Of a DNA stretch of 34,339 nt, positions 19,594 through 27,134 are shown in pieces. Location: the NCBI GenBank assembly GCA_011391285.1, contig JAABQU010000077.1:1-34339 (forward strand), written 5' to 3'. Positions within the stretch are counted from its first letter, which is position 1. Each line of letters begins with the position of its first letter. This DNA is from Thiobacillus sp. Lineage in GTDB: Bacteria; Pseudomonadota; Gammaproteobacteria; Burkholderiales; Thiobacillaceae. The position numbers were made by a program, and so were the translations under genes. A model generated the notes under the pieces. It was not told where the DNA came from, made no database searches, and was given only the letters and a program-made list of their open reading frames with translations.

Positions 19594-19757
19594 GGTGGTG
19601 TCGTGGTCCCTGGGATGAGAATGTATTCATCCTACCTCATGCGGATGGCGTCTTGGCCAGCAAAAAAACTAAACCAGCATCCCGTCTGCCTTCCCGATTC
19701 GAACGACGTTTTTCTCAGTAGAATGCTCGATTCCGATCCTGTAATCAGGCCCCCTGC

Positions 19758-20156
19758 ATGATGCGTCGATTGATCTTGCTGTGCCTGGTCTGGGTGTGGG
19801 CGCAACCGCTTCATGCCCAGGTTGGCGCGCACATCCTGCTGCAGGATTCTCCGCTGGCGGGGTTTCAGTACCACGCCGGCAAGACACTGTGGCCGCAGAT
19901 GCGCGTGGGCGATGTCCTGACCCTGATCCGCGAGCCGGACAATCGACACGATGGGAAAGCCGTGCGGGTGGAGTGGCGGGGCCACAAGATCGGCTACGTG
20001 CCGCGCCGCGAAAATGCCGACGTCGCGCGCTTGATGGATGGCGGGCAGATGTTGACGGCCCGCATCGTCCGCCTCGCCGAGGTGCGCGACCCGTGGTCGC
20101 GCGTGCGCTTCGAAATCCTGATTCCCCTGCAGAACGATTCGAGGAGACCCTCATGA
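19758..20156 (+). CDS. Exported HIRAN-domain protein
   Basis: 132 residues. A signal peptide (MMRRLILLCLVWVWAQPLHA) precedes a single HIRAN domain of about 100 residues: LAGFQYHAG, VGDVLTLIREPDNRHDGKAVRVEWRGHKIGYVPRREN and DGGQMLTARIV are the domain hallmarks. In the eukaryotic helicase HLTF this domain binds 3' ends of single-stranded DNA. An exported single-domain form cannot act on chromosomal DNA in the cytoplasm and must have another ligand or task. The stop codon overlaps the ATG of the next gene (ATGA), so translation is coupled to the sugar-dehydrogenase-like protein. A possible -10, TAGAAT, is at 19719-19724. Confidence 0.85.
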   Translation: MMRRLILLCLVWVWAQPLHAQVGAHILLQDSPLAGFQYHAGKTLWPQMRVGDVLTLIREPDNRHDGKAVRVEWRGHKIGYVPRRENADVARLMDGGQMLTARIVRLAEVRDPWSRVRFEILIPLQNDSRRPS

Positions 20157-21241
20157 TGCGCTGGATCGCATTTGCCCTGTGGGCCTTCGCCTGGCTGACG
20201 CCGGCGCAGGCCGATGACTTGCCGCTGGCGCGCCTGCAGCTGCCGCCCGGTTTCGAGATCGAGCTGTTCGCCCGCGTGCCGAATGCGCGGCAGATGGCGC
20301 TGGGCAAGAACAACCTGTTCGTCGGGAGCAGGCGTGCCGGCAAGGTCTACGCGATTCCGCTCGCCGGTGCGCGCACGCCGGTGGTGATCGCCGACGGCCT
20401 CATGATGCCGGTGGGTGTGGCCTTCCGTGACGGCGACCTGTATGTATCGGCAGTGAGCCGGGTGCTGCGGTTGCGCGACATCGAGGCGCGCCTGAACAAG
20501 CCGCCGCGCCCCGAAACCGTGAGCGTGGCGTGGCCGCGCGATACGCACCACGGCTGGAAATTCATCGCATTCGGACCCGACGGCAAGCTCTACGTGCCGG
20601 TGGGCGCACCCTGCAACATCTGCGACGCCGGCGTCGATCGCTACGCCACCATTACCCGGCTCGACGTCGCGAGCGGCAAGGTCGAAGTGGTCGCGCGCGG
20701 CGTGCGCAACACGGTGGGCTTCGACTGGCATCCGCAGAGCGGCGAGTTGTGGTTCACGGACAATGGGCGCGACCTGATGGGCGACGATGTGCCGCCGGAC
20801 GAGTTGAACCGCCTTGCCCAGCCCGGCCAGCATTTCGGCTATCCGCATTGTCACGGCCGCGCCATCGTCGACCCCGAATACGGCAAGGGCCGCCGCTGCG
20901 CCGAATTCGTGCCGCCGGTGCAGGAACTCGGCGCGCACGTGGCCAGCCTGGGGATGCGCTTCTATACGGGGAGGGCCTTCCCCGAGCGCTATCGCAATGC
21001 CGTCTTCATTGCCGAGCACGGGTCGTGGAACCGCAGCAGCAAGGTCGGCTACCGCGTCAGCGTGGTGCACCTGAAGGACAACCGCGCCGTCACCTACGAG
21101 CCATTTGTGACGGGCTGGATGGAGGACGCGTCGGCCTGGGGCCGCCCGGCCGACGTGCTGGTGATGCCCGATGGCAGCCTGTTGATATCGGACGACCATG
21201 CCGGCGCAATTTACCGCGTCGCCTACCGAGGCAACCGGTAA
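20153..21241 (+). CDS. Exported PQQ-type sugar dehydrogenase-like (sorbosone dehydrogenase family) protein
   Basis: 362 residues from ATG at 20153, with GAGGAG eight bases upstream. A signal peptide (MMRWIAFALWAFAWLTPAQA) sends it to the periplasm. The mature part is a six-bladed beta-propeller of the soluble glucose/L-sorbosone dehydrogenase type: LPPGFEIELFARVPNARQM, NNLFVGSR, DGKLYVPVGAPCNIC, GVRNTVGFDWHP, ELWFTDNGRD, GQHFGYPHCHG, FIAEHGSWNRS and VMPDGSLLISDD. These enzymes oxidise sugars with PQQ and metal ions, but for many family members the cofactor and substrate are unproven. Cys pairs (CNIC; HCHG...RRC) may form disulphides. It overlaps the HIRAN gene by four bases; tsaB starts 16 bases after it. 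Confidence 0.88.
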   Translation: MMRWIAFALWAFAWLTPAQADDLPLARLQLPPGFEIELFARVPNARQMALGKNNLFVGSRRAGKVYAIPLAGARTPVVIADGLMMPVGVAFRDGDLYVSAVSRVLRLRDIEARLNKPPRPETVSVAWPRDTHHGWKFIAFGPDGKLYVPVGAPCNICDAGVDRYATITRLDVASGKVEVVARGVRNTVGFDWHPQSGELWFTDNGRDLMGDDVPPDELNRLAQPGQHFGYPHCHGRAIVDPEYGKGRRCAEFVPPVQELGAHVASLGMRFYTGRAFPERYRNAVFIAEHGSWNRSSKVGYRVSVVHLKDNRAVTYEPFVTGWMEDASAWGRPADVLVMPDGSLLISDDHAGAIYRVAYRGNR

Positions 21242-21257
21242 AGGTAAAATTGCGCTG

Positions 21258-21947
21258 ATGAAACTGCTTGTCCTCGATACCTCCACCGAATACTGCTCGG
21301 CCGCGCTATGGCTGGAAGGCCGCATCCTGGCGTTCCGGGTGCTCGCCGAGCAGCGTCACAGTTCGCTTCTGCTGCCGATGGTGGACGAGTTGCTGCGTGA
21401 GGCCGGTCTCACCCTGCGCCAACTCGACGGCATCGGCTATGGCGCCGGCCCCGGCTCGTTCACCGGCCTGCGCATCGCCTGTGCGGTGACGCAGGGCCTG
21501 GCGTTGGGCGCCGATCTGCCGGTGGTGGGGGTCTCCACGCTGGAATCGATCGCCCAGCAGACCGGCGCCGGGCAGGTGCTGACCGTGCTCGACGCGCGCA
21601 TGGCCGAGGTCTACTGGGCGGCCTATCGCCGCGACGGGGAAGGCTGGCAGGCGGTCAGCGAGCCGCAGCTGGCGCTGCCCGAATCGGTGGCGGTGCCGGC
21701 AGGCGGCGAGTGGGTGGGCGCCGGCAACGGCTTTGCTGCACTCGGCGCGGTGTTGCGCCCGCGCTTGGCGGCTGCGCTGGCGCGGATCGACGACACGCTC
21801 ATGCCCGACGCCGCGGCGATGGCGCCGCTCGCCGCCCGCGCGTTCGAACGCGGCGAGGGGATGGATGCCGCGCTGGCCGCACCGATCTATCTGCGCGACA
21901 AGGTGGCGCTGACGGTGGACGAACGCCGCCAGAAGAAATCCGCATGA
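21258..21947 (+). CDS. tsaB: tRNA threonylcarbamoyladenosine biosynthesis protein TsaB
   Basis: 229 residues from ATG at 21258. Upstream in-frame ATG codons lie in the end of the previous gene and would add a non-homologous tail. Family landmarks are MKLLVLDTSTEYCSAALW, the HSSLLLPMVDELL helix, GYGAGPGSFTGLRI (60-73), LGADLPVVGVSTLE and LTVLDARMAEVYWA. TsaB pairs with TsaD and TsaE to make the t6A modification at position 37 of ANN-decoding tRNAs. It overlaps rimI by four bases, the common tsaB-rimI pairing. TAAAAT at 21245-21250, just ahead of the ATG, could give a separate leaderless transcript. Confidence 0.95.
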   Translation: MKLLVLDTSTEYCSAALWLEGRILAFRVLAEQRHSSLLLPMVDELLREAGLTLRQLDGIGYGAGPGSFTGLRIACAVTQGLALGADLPVVGVSTLESIAQQTGAGQVLTVLDARMAEVYWAAYRRDGEGWQAVSEPQLALPESVAVPAGGEWVGAGNGFAALGAVLRPRLAAALARIDDTLMPDAAAMAPLAARAFERGEGMDAALAAPIYLRDKVALTVDERRQKKSA

Positions 21948-22426
21948 GTGCCGTGCCAGAGATTCCCGTCCACGCGGTCGAGCACCGCCTGCGCCCAATG
22001 ACCGAGGCCGATCTGCCGCGCATCCACCGCATCGAACTGGCGAGTTACGAATACCCGTGGACGCCGGGCAATTTCTCCGATTCGCTGCAGGCCGGCTACA
22101 GCATGTGGGTGCGCGAGGCCGAAGGCGAAATCATCGGCTACTACGCATTGATGGTGGCGGCGGGCGAAGCGCATGTCCTCAACCTCACCATCGCACCCCT
22201 GTGGCGGCGCCATGGTCTCGGTCGCGATCTGCTCGAGCATTGCCTGCAACGCGCCTGCGATCACCACGCCGAGAGCGTCTTCCTCGAGGTGCGCATGTCC
22301 AACACCGCCGCGATCGGGCTATACCAGAGCAGTGGTTTCGTCGATCTGGCGGTGCGGCGGGGCTATTACCCCGCGCGCGGCGGCCGCGAAGATGCCCTCA
22401 TCATGATGAAGGAACTGTCATGCTGA
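21944..22426 (+). CDS. rimI: Ribosomal protein bS18 N-alanine acetyltransferase RimI
   Basis: 160 residues from ATG at 21944, which overlaps the tsaB stop. The GNAT fold is clear: [25 protein letters not shown] at the N-terminus, [18 protein letters not shown], the acetyl-CoA loop RRHGLGRDL (88-96), and [20 protein letters not shown] followed by RRGYYPA. RimI acetylates the N-terminal alanine of ribosomal protein S18. The family call is supported by its place between tsaB and the uracil-DNA glycosylase, a common betaproteobacterial order. It ends seven bases into the next gene. Confidence 0.94.
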   Translation: MSAVPEIPVHAVEHRLRPMTEADLPRIHRIELASYEYPWTPGNFSDSLQAGYSMWVREAEGEIIGYYALMVAAGEAHVLNLTIAPLWRRHGLGRDLLEHCLQRACDHHAESVFLEVRMSNTAAIGLYQSSGFVDLAVRRGYYPARGGREDALIMMKELSC

Positions 22427-23079
22427 GCCGCGACGATATCTTCAGCGAACTTGGCATCGGACCGGAGTGGCGGCTGCGCGAGACCCTGACCGCCGCGCCG
22501 CTTTCGGTTCCGGCATACACCTGGGACACGCTCTCCGACGCCGTCTCCCATTGCACGGCCTGCAAGCTTGCCGCCCCGCGCACCCAGGGCGTGCTTGGCG
22601 TGGGCGACCGCAACGCCGACTGGCTGATCATCGGCGAGGCGCCGGGTGCCGAAGAGGACGTGCAGGGCGAGCCCTTCGTCGGCCAGGCCGGCAAGCTGCT
22701 CGACGCGATGCTGGCCGCAGTCGGCCTTGCGCGCGGTGACAACGTCTACATCACCAATGTGCTGAAATCGCGTCCGCCCGGCAACCGCAATCCCGAGCCG
22801 GATGAAGTGGCCGCGTGCCGGCCCTACCTGCTGGCGCAGATCGAACTCATCCAGCCCAAGCTGATCCTCGCGCTGGGCCGCTTCGCCGCGCAAAGCCTGC
22901 TCGACACCGACGAGGCGATCGCCCGTCTGCGCGGCCGCGTCCACCGGTTCCAGAACGTGCCGCTGGTGGTGACCTATCATCCGGCCTACCTGCTGCGCAA
23001 CCTGCCCGACAAGGCGCGCGCGTGGGAAGACCTCTGCCTCGCCCGCCGCACTTTTTTATCCCTGACCCCTGAAACCTGA
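22420..23079 (+). CDS. Family 4 (Fe-S type) uracil-DNA glycosylase
   Basis: 219 residues. It removes uracil from DNA in base-excision repair. Motifs: [23 protein letters not shown] (69-91), NVYITNVLK (108-116), [13 protein letters not shown] (118-130), [11 protein letters not shown] and [11 protein letters not shown] (183-193). Family-4 enzymes hold a 4Fe-4S cluster with four Cys. Here C45, C48 and C133 are present, but the usual Cys of the K-C-R-P-P motif is Ser117. The N-terminus (ELGIGPEW) is that of the betaproteobacterial form. The start overlaps rimI by seven bases. The extreme C-terminus LTPET is encoded by a 14-bp tandem repeat, so that end may vary between strains. Confidence 0.92.
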   Translation: MLSRDDIFSELGIGPEWRLRETLTAAPLSVPAYTWDTLSDAVSHCTACKLAAPRTQGVLGVGDRNADWLIIGEAPGAEEDVQGEPFVGQAGKLLDAMLAAVGLARGDNVYITNVLKSRPPGNRNPEPDEVAACRPYLLAQIELIQPKLILALGRFAAQSLLDTDEAIARLRGRVHRFQNVPLVVTYHPAYLLRNLPDKARAWEDLCLARRTFLSLTPET

Positions 23080-23090
23080 CCCCTGAATCC
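23061..23090 (+). repeat. Short 14-bp tandem repeat
   Basis: CCTGACCCCTGAAA (23061-23074) is followed directly by CCTGACCCCTGAAT (23075-23088) and a third start CCTG. It covers the stop codon of the uracil-DNA glycosylase gene and the short gap before the next ATG at 23095. Slippage here could change the glycosylase tail or the spacing to the next gene. Confidence 0.7.
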
Positions 23091-23094
23091 TGTA

Positions 23095-24150
23095 ATGAGA
23101 CTTCTGCATTCCGCGCTGCGCTTCCGCGTCAATTATTTCTCCGACCTCGGTCGCCATCAGGTGGTGATCTGGATGCCGGGCGACACGCCACCGGTCGACG
23201 CCCAGGTCGACGTCGGTCCGAAAATCGAGCACGAGGTGCCGAACGAGGTGTTCCGCAGCGACATTGCACCGCTGAAACTGGGGCGGTTCTATCCCTCGCA
23301 ACTGCTGCACGCCGACGACGCGCCGGCACCGATGTTCCGGGTGATGAAGCTCAACGAATCCAGCTTCGTCGCCAATTTCAGCCATCCGCTGCAGGGCCGC
23401 ATCTTCAGCATCGACAGCGGCAAGAGCGACGTCTCGACCGAGCCGGTCGGCAAGGTGGAGCAACTGCTGGAATGGAGCGGCATGGAGACGCAAACGCTGA
23501 CGCCGACTGACTTCGAAGGGCCGGATGCGTTCAGCCGTGAAGACGAGTTCCCCGATACCGAGTTCTATTCGCTCGCCCGCAAAGTCACCCACGTCGACAC
23601 CGTGTGCGCGCGCCGCATCCAGGCGCTGTATCGCACCGTGCTGCCCGAAAAGGCGCGGGTGCTCGACCTGATGGCCGGCTGGCGCTCGCACCTGCCGGAC
23701 ACGGTCCAACCCGCGGTGGGCCTGGGTCTGAACGGCGAGGAACTGGACGACAACCCGCAGCTTGCCGAGCGCATCGTCAAGGACATCAATGCCGATCCGA
23801 CGCTGCCGTTTCCCGACGCCAGCTTCGACGCGGTGGTGTGCACGGTCTCCTTCGAATACTTGACGCAGCCGCACAAGATCGTCGCTGAGGCAAAAAGGGT
23901 GCTGAAGCCGGGCGGCATGTTCGTGGTGACGCTGTCTCACCGCTACTTCCCGCCCAAGGTGATCAGACTGTGGACGCAGCTGCACCCGATGGAGCGGATG
24001 GCCTGGGTTGGCACGCTGATCAAGCAGGCCGGATTCAAGAAGGTGGAAACCTACGTCGAACGCGGACTCAAGCGCCCGAAGGACGATCGCTACGCCGACA
24101 AGCTGCCCGAGTCTGATCCGCTGTTTGCCACCTGGGGCGTGGCACCCTGA
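23095..24150 (+). CDS. Methyltransferase-like protein with FKBP/SlyD-like N-terminal segment
   Basis: 351 residues. Residues about 180-290 form a class I methyltransferase domain: VLDLMAGWRSHLP (189-201), VGLGLNGEELDDNPQL, FPDASFDAVVCTVSFEYL and EAKRVLKPGGMFVVTLSHRY. Motif I lacks the usual GxGxG glycines; the DLM.(S/G)W.SHLP form marks a distinct subfamily also seen in plants and cyanobacteria, as I recall. The first ~110 residues end in FRVMKLNESSFVANFSHPLQGRIF, which resembles the NHPLAGK strand of SlyD-type FKBP proteins and may be a degenerate domain of that kind. The substrate is unknown. Gaps to both neighbours are 10-15 bases, so it belongs to the same transcription unit. Confidence 0.75.
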   Translation: MRLLHSALRFRVNYFSDLGRHQVVIWMPGDTPPVDAQVDVGPKIEHEVPNEVFRSDIAPLKLGRFYPSQLLHADDAPAPMFRVMKLNESSFVANFSHPLQGRIFSIDSGKSDVSTEPVGKVEQLLEWSGMETQTLTPTDFEGPDAFSREDEFPDTEFYSLARKVTHVDTVCARRIQALYRTVLPEKARVLDLMAGWRSHLPDTVQPAVGLGLNGEELDDNPQLAERIVKDINADPTLPFPDASFDAVVCTVSFEYLTQPHKIVAEAKRVLKPGGMFVVTLSHRYFPPKVIRLWTQLHPMERMAWVGTLIKQAGFKKVETYVERGLKRPKDDRYADKLPESDPLFATWGVAP

Positions 24151-24160
24151 ACCCGCCGCC

Positions 24161-24637
24161 ATGCCGCTGCTCGGACTGATCGCCGACACCCACGGTCTGC
24201 TGCGTCCCGAAGCCGTCGCGGCGCTGCAAGGCTGCGAACATATCATTCACGCCGGCGACATCGGTTCGCGCACGGGCGATCCGCGCGGCGTGCTCGACAC
24301 GCTCGCGCGCATCGCGCCGCTGACGGTGGTACGTGGCAACAACGACTGCGCGAGCTGGGCGACGCCCATTCCCTCTGCGGCGGACATTGAATTCGATGGT
24401 GTGCGCATCCATGTTCTGCATATCCTCGGCGAGCTGGCCATCGATCCCGCTGTGGCGTGGGTGAACGTCGTCGTGTCGGGCCATTCGCACCAGCCGTGCG
24501 TGGAAACCCGGGACGGCGTGCTGTTCGTCAACCCGCGCAGCGCAGGGCCGCGCCGGTTCAAGCTGCCGGTCAGCGTGGCCCGCCTGAAGGTGGAAGACGG
24601 CCGCGTCGAGGCAGAGTTGGTGACACTTTTGCGGTAA
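24161..24637 (+). CDS. YfcE/MJ0936-type metallophosphoesterase
   Basis: 158 residues from ATG at 24161; an upstream ATG in the frame overlaps the previous gene and adds no homology. The calcineurin-like dimetal site is complete: DTH (9-11), GDIG (D33), RGNND (N60), a central His (H87 in HVLHILGE) and GHSH (107-110) followed by VNPRSAGPRR. Small enzymes of this class hydrolyse phosphodiesters such as bis-pNPP or cyclic nucleotides in vitro; the natural substrate is usually unknown. It lies 10 bases after the methyltransferase gene. Confidence 0.9.
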   Translation: MPLLGLIADTHGLLRPEAVAALQGCEHIIHAGDIGSRTGDPRGVLDTLARIAPLTVVRGNNDCASWATPIPSAADIEFDGVRIHVLHILGELAIDPAVAWVNVVVSGHSHQPCVETRDGVLFVNPRSAGPRRFKLPVSVARLKVEDGRVEAELVTLLR

Positions 24638-24708
24638 GGTTGTCTTTGTATCGAAGGGGCGCCGGCCGTTTCCGGTGCCCCGCACATCACTTGAATGAGG
24701 AGCGCGAC

Positions 24709-25365
24709 ATGTTGAAATGGCTGATGGTGACGTTCATGGCGCTGGCGCTGTCCGGCTGCGGCTACAACACCCTGCAATCGACCGACGAAGACATCAAGGC
24801 GACTTGGGCCGAGGTGCTCAACCAGTATCAGCGTCGTGCCGACCTGGTGCCGAACTTGGTCAACGTGGTGAAGGGCTACGCGGCGCACGAGCAGGAGGTG
24901 TTCATTTCGGTGACCGAGGCGCGTGCCCGCGTGGGCGCGATCCAGGCCACGCCGGAGCTCATCAACGACGAAGCTGCATTCCAGAAGTTCATCGCCGCGC
25001 AGGGCGAACTCACCGGCGCGATTTCGCGCCTGCTGCTGGTCGCCGAGAACTACCCGCAACTGAAGGCCGACGGCTTGTTCCGCGACCTGCAGGCGCAGCT
25101 CGAAGGCACCGAGAACCGCATCACCGTTGCGCGCAACCGCTACATCGCCGCGGTGAAAACCTACAACGTCACGGTGCGCTCCTTCCCCTCCAACCTCACC
25201 GCGATGCTTTTCGGCTACAAGACCAAGCCGAGCTTTACCGTGGAAAACGAGGCGGCCATCGCCGTGCCGCCGAAGGTCGATTTCGGCACGCCCGCGCCGG
25301 CACCGGCGCCTGCTTCGCCCGCAAGCGGCGGCAACGCGTCCGGCAGCCTCTCGCACGGATACTGA
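24709..25365 (+). CDS. lemA: LemA-family protein, predicted lipoprotein
   Basis: 218 residues from ATG at 24709, with GAGGAG seven bases upstream. The N-terminus MLKWLMVTFMALALSGCGYN is a lipoprotein signal with Cys17. The body is the LemA coiled-coil domain: TWAEVLNQYQRRADLVPNLVNVVKGYA, EQEVFISVTEARARVG, LLLVAENYPQLKAD, LEGTENRITVARNRYI and VRSFPSNL. The C-terminus is a Pro/Ala/Ser-rich linker. LemA proteins are membrane anchored; their role is unclear but they commonly travel with TPM-domain proteins, as here. The next gene starts seven bases after the stop. Confidence 0.93.
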   Translation: MLKWLMVTFMALALSGCGYNTLQSTDEDIKATWAEVLNQYQRRADLVPNLVNVVKGYAAHEQEVFISVTEARARVGAIQATPELINDEAAFQKFIAAQGELTGAISRLLLVAENYPQLKADGLFRDLQAQLEGTENRITVARNRYIAAVKTYNVTVRSFPSNLTAMLFGYKTKPSFTVENEAAIAVPPKVDFGTPAPAPAPASPASGGNASGSLSHGY

Positions 25366-25372
25366 CGCGCCG

Positions 25373-26206
25373 ATGATGCGCCTTGCCGCAACGCGCTTCG
25401 CGTTCGGCTTTCTGCTGACACTGCTGGCGGTGTCAGCCTGGGCACTGGTGGCGGTGCCCGAACTGTCGCGCCGCGTCACCGATCTGACCACCTCGCTGTC
25501 GGCTGATCAGGTCGCATCCCTCGAAACTTCCCTCGCCGTATTCGAAAGCCGACAAGGCAGCCAGATCGCGGTGCTGCTGGTGCCCACGACGGAGGGCGAG
25601 GACATTGCACAATTTGGCATTCGCGTTGCGGAGCAATGGAAAATCGGCCGCCAGAAAATCGACGACGGCGTGATCCTGATCATTGCCAAGGAAGACCGAA
25701 AGCTGCGGCTGGAAGTCGGATACGGGCTGGAGGGCGCCATCCCGGACGCCATTGCGAAGCGGGTGATCGCCGAAACCATCACCCCTCACTTCAAGGCCGG
25801 CGATTACTACGGCGGCATCGAGGCGGGGGTGCAGCAGCTGATGCGGCTGATAGAGGGCGAATCGCTGCCGCCGCCCGCATCCGGCCAGGGCGACGGCGAC
25901 GATGCGATTTTTGGCTTCCTGGTGATGGGCGGCATCGTGGGCGGCTGGCTGCTCTCGATTTTGATGGGCCGCCCGGCCGCAGGCGGGGTCGCCGCGCTGG
26001 GCAGCGGCGTGGCAGGCGCCTTCCTGCTGGGCCTGAGCCCCTTGCTGCTTTTCATCGCCGTGTTCGTGTTCGTTGCCGTGGCATCGGGATTCCGCAACAG
26101 CGGGGGCTGGTCCAGCGGCGGCCGGGGCGGCGGATTCGGTGGTGGCGGCTCCTGGGGCGGCGGAGGAGGGGGATTCGGCGGCGGAGGCGCGTCAGGCTCA
26201 TGGTGA
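25373..26206 (+). CDS. TPM-domain (YgcG-type) membrane protein
   Basis: 277 residues. A signal peptide (about 1-25) is followed by a TPM domain (about 28-165): PELSRRVTDLTTSLSADQVASLE, SQIAVLLVPTT, DDGVILIIAKEDRKLRLEVGYGLEGAIPDAIAKRVI and YYGGIEAGVQQLM. Two hydrophobic helices follow (about 182-198 and 210-240). The extreme C-terminus is Gly/Ser/Trp-rich (GGGGSWGGGG). This is the YgcG layout. The related plant protein TLP18.3 acts in photosystem II repair; the bacterial role is unknown. The stop overlaps the next ATG. The pairing with lemA is a common bacterial operon. Confidence 0.92.
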   Translation: MMRLAATRFAFGFLLTLLAVSAWALVAVPELSRRVTDLTTSLSADQVASLETSLAVFESRQGSQIAVLLVPTTEGEDIAQFGIRVAEQWKIGRQKIDDGVILIIAKEDRKLRLEVGYGLEGAIPDAIAKRVIAETITPHFKAGDYYGGIEAGVQQLMRLIEGESLPPPASGQGDGDDAIFGFLVMGGIVGGWLLSILMGRPAAGGVAALGSGVAGAFLLGLSPLLLFIAVFVFVAVASGFRNSGGWSSGGRGGGFGGGGSWGGGGGGFGGGGASGSW

Positions 26207-26706
26207 ATTTCAGACGATTTGTCCGGCATCTGTTCATGCCGCCGCGGGCGTGGCGGCGCGCGTTTTCGCAAGCCACCCTCGACGCCATCGAGGCCGCGAT
26301 CGGTGTTTCGGAGACCGCTCACGGCGGCGAAATCCGTTTCGCCATTGAAAACAGCCTGCCCGCCGCCCTGGCGTGGCGTGGTGTCAGCGGCCGCGAACGC
26401 GCGATCGAGGTGTTCTCCAACCTGCACGTGTGGGACACCGAGCACAACAGTGGCGTGCTGATCTACCTGCTGCTGGCCGACCACGACATCGAAATCGTTG
26501 CGGATCGTGGCATTGCCTCGCAGGTGGATCCGACCGTCTGGGAGGCCGTGGCACAGACGATGGAAGCGGCGTTCCGGCAGGGCGCGTTCGAGCGCGGCGC
26601 ATTGGCGGGGATCGCGCAGGTCAGCGCGCTGCTGGCGGCACATTTCGCTCCGTCCGGGCATAATCCGGACGAACTGGCGAACCGGCCCGTGATACTGAGG
26701 AGATGA
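26200..26706 (+). CDS. Second, degenerate TPM-domain protein
   Basis: 168 residues from ATG at 26200, seven bases inside the end of the preceding TPM gene. There is no signal peptide; the N-terminus is basic (MVNFRRFVRHLFMPPRAWRRAF). A TPM-like fold can be read in the order helix, GEIRFAIEN strand, ERAIEVFSNLHVWDTEHNSGVLIYLLLADHDIEIVADRGI, and a helix QTMEAAFRQGAFERG. This matches the small cytosolic TPM homologue that follows YgcG in many lemA operons. Function unknown; likely works with the two genes before it. Confidence 0.85.
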   Translation: MVNFRRFVRHLFMPPRAWRRAFSQATLDAIEAAIGVSETAHGGEIRFAIENSLPAALAWRGVSGRERAIEVFSNLHVWDTEHNSGVLIYLLLADHDIEIVADRGIASQVDPTVWEAVAQTMEAAFRQGAFERGALAGIAQVSALLAAHFAPSGHNPDELANRPVILRR

Positions 26707-26707
26707 G

Positions 26708-27115
26708 ATGCAGGCCTATGTAGTGTGGTGGATCCTGGCGGCGGTGCTGGTGGGCGTGGAACTCACCAGCGGCACGTTCTACCTGCTTGTGTATGGCCTT
26801 GCGGCGGCGGCGGCAGGCCTGGCCGCCTGGCTCGGCGCAGGGTTGTTCATGCAGTTGCTGACGGCGGGCATCATCGCAGCCCTGGGCACGCTGGCGCTGC
26901 GCCACTGGAAGCGAAGCACTTCGCATCCGGAATCGTCTGTGCAGGACATGGACATCGGTCAGGTTGTGCAGGTCGAGTCCTGGCAGGCCGGCCGCGGCCA
27001 GGTCAAGTACCGCGGCGCACTGTGGGATGCCGAGGCTGCGTCCGCCGACGTCGACAGCGCGCGCCCACTGGTGATCCGCGCCATCAAGGGCAACACGCTG
27101 TTTCTTGGCAACTGA
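26708..27115 (+). CDS. NfeD-family membrane protein
   Basis: 135 residues. Two to three transmembrane helices (about 5-22, 24-43 and 48-65) precede a C-terminal OB-like beta-barrel (DMDIGQVVQVESWQAGRGQVKYRGALWDAEAAS...IRAIKGNTLFLGN). NfeD proteins are encoded beside SPFH/stomatin proteins and form membrane complexes with them; the next gene is such a protein, 19 bases downstream. This is the short form without the ClpP-like protease domain. The start lies one base after the previous stop. Confidence 0.92.
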   Translation: MQAYVVWWILAAVLVGVELTSGTFYLLVYGLAAAAAGLAAWLGAGLFMQLLTAGIIAALGTLALRHWKRSTSHPESSVQDMDIGQVVQVESWQAGRGQVKYRGALWDAEAASADVDSARPLVIRAIKGNTLFLGN

Positions 27116-27134
27116 ATTCAGGGAGAACACTTAA

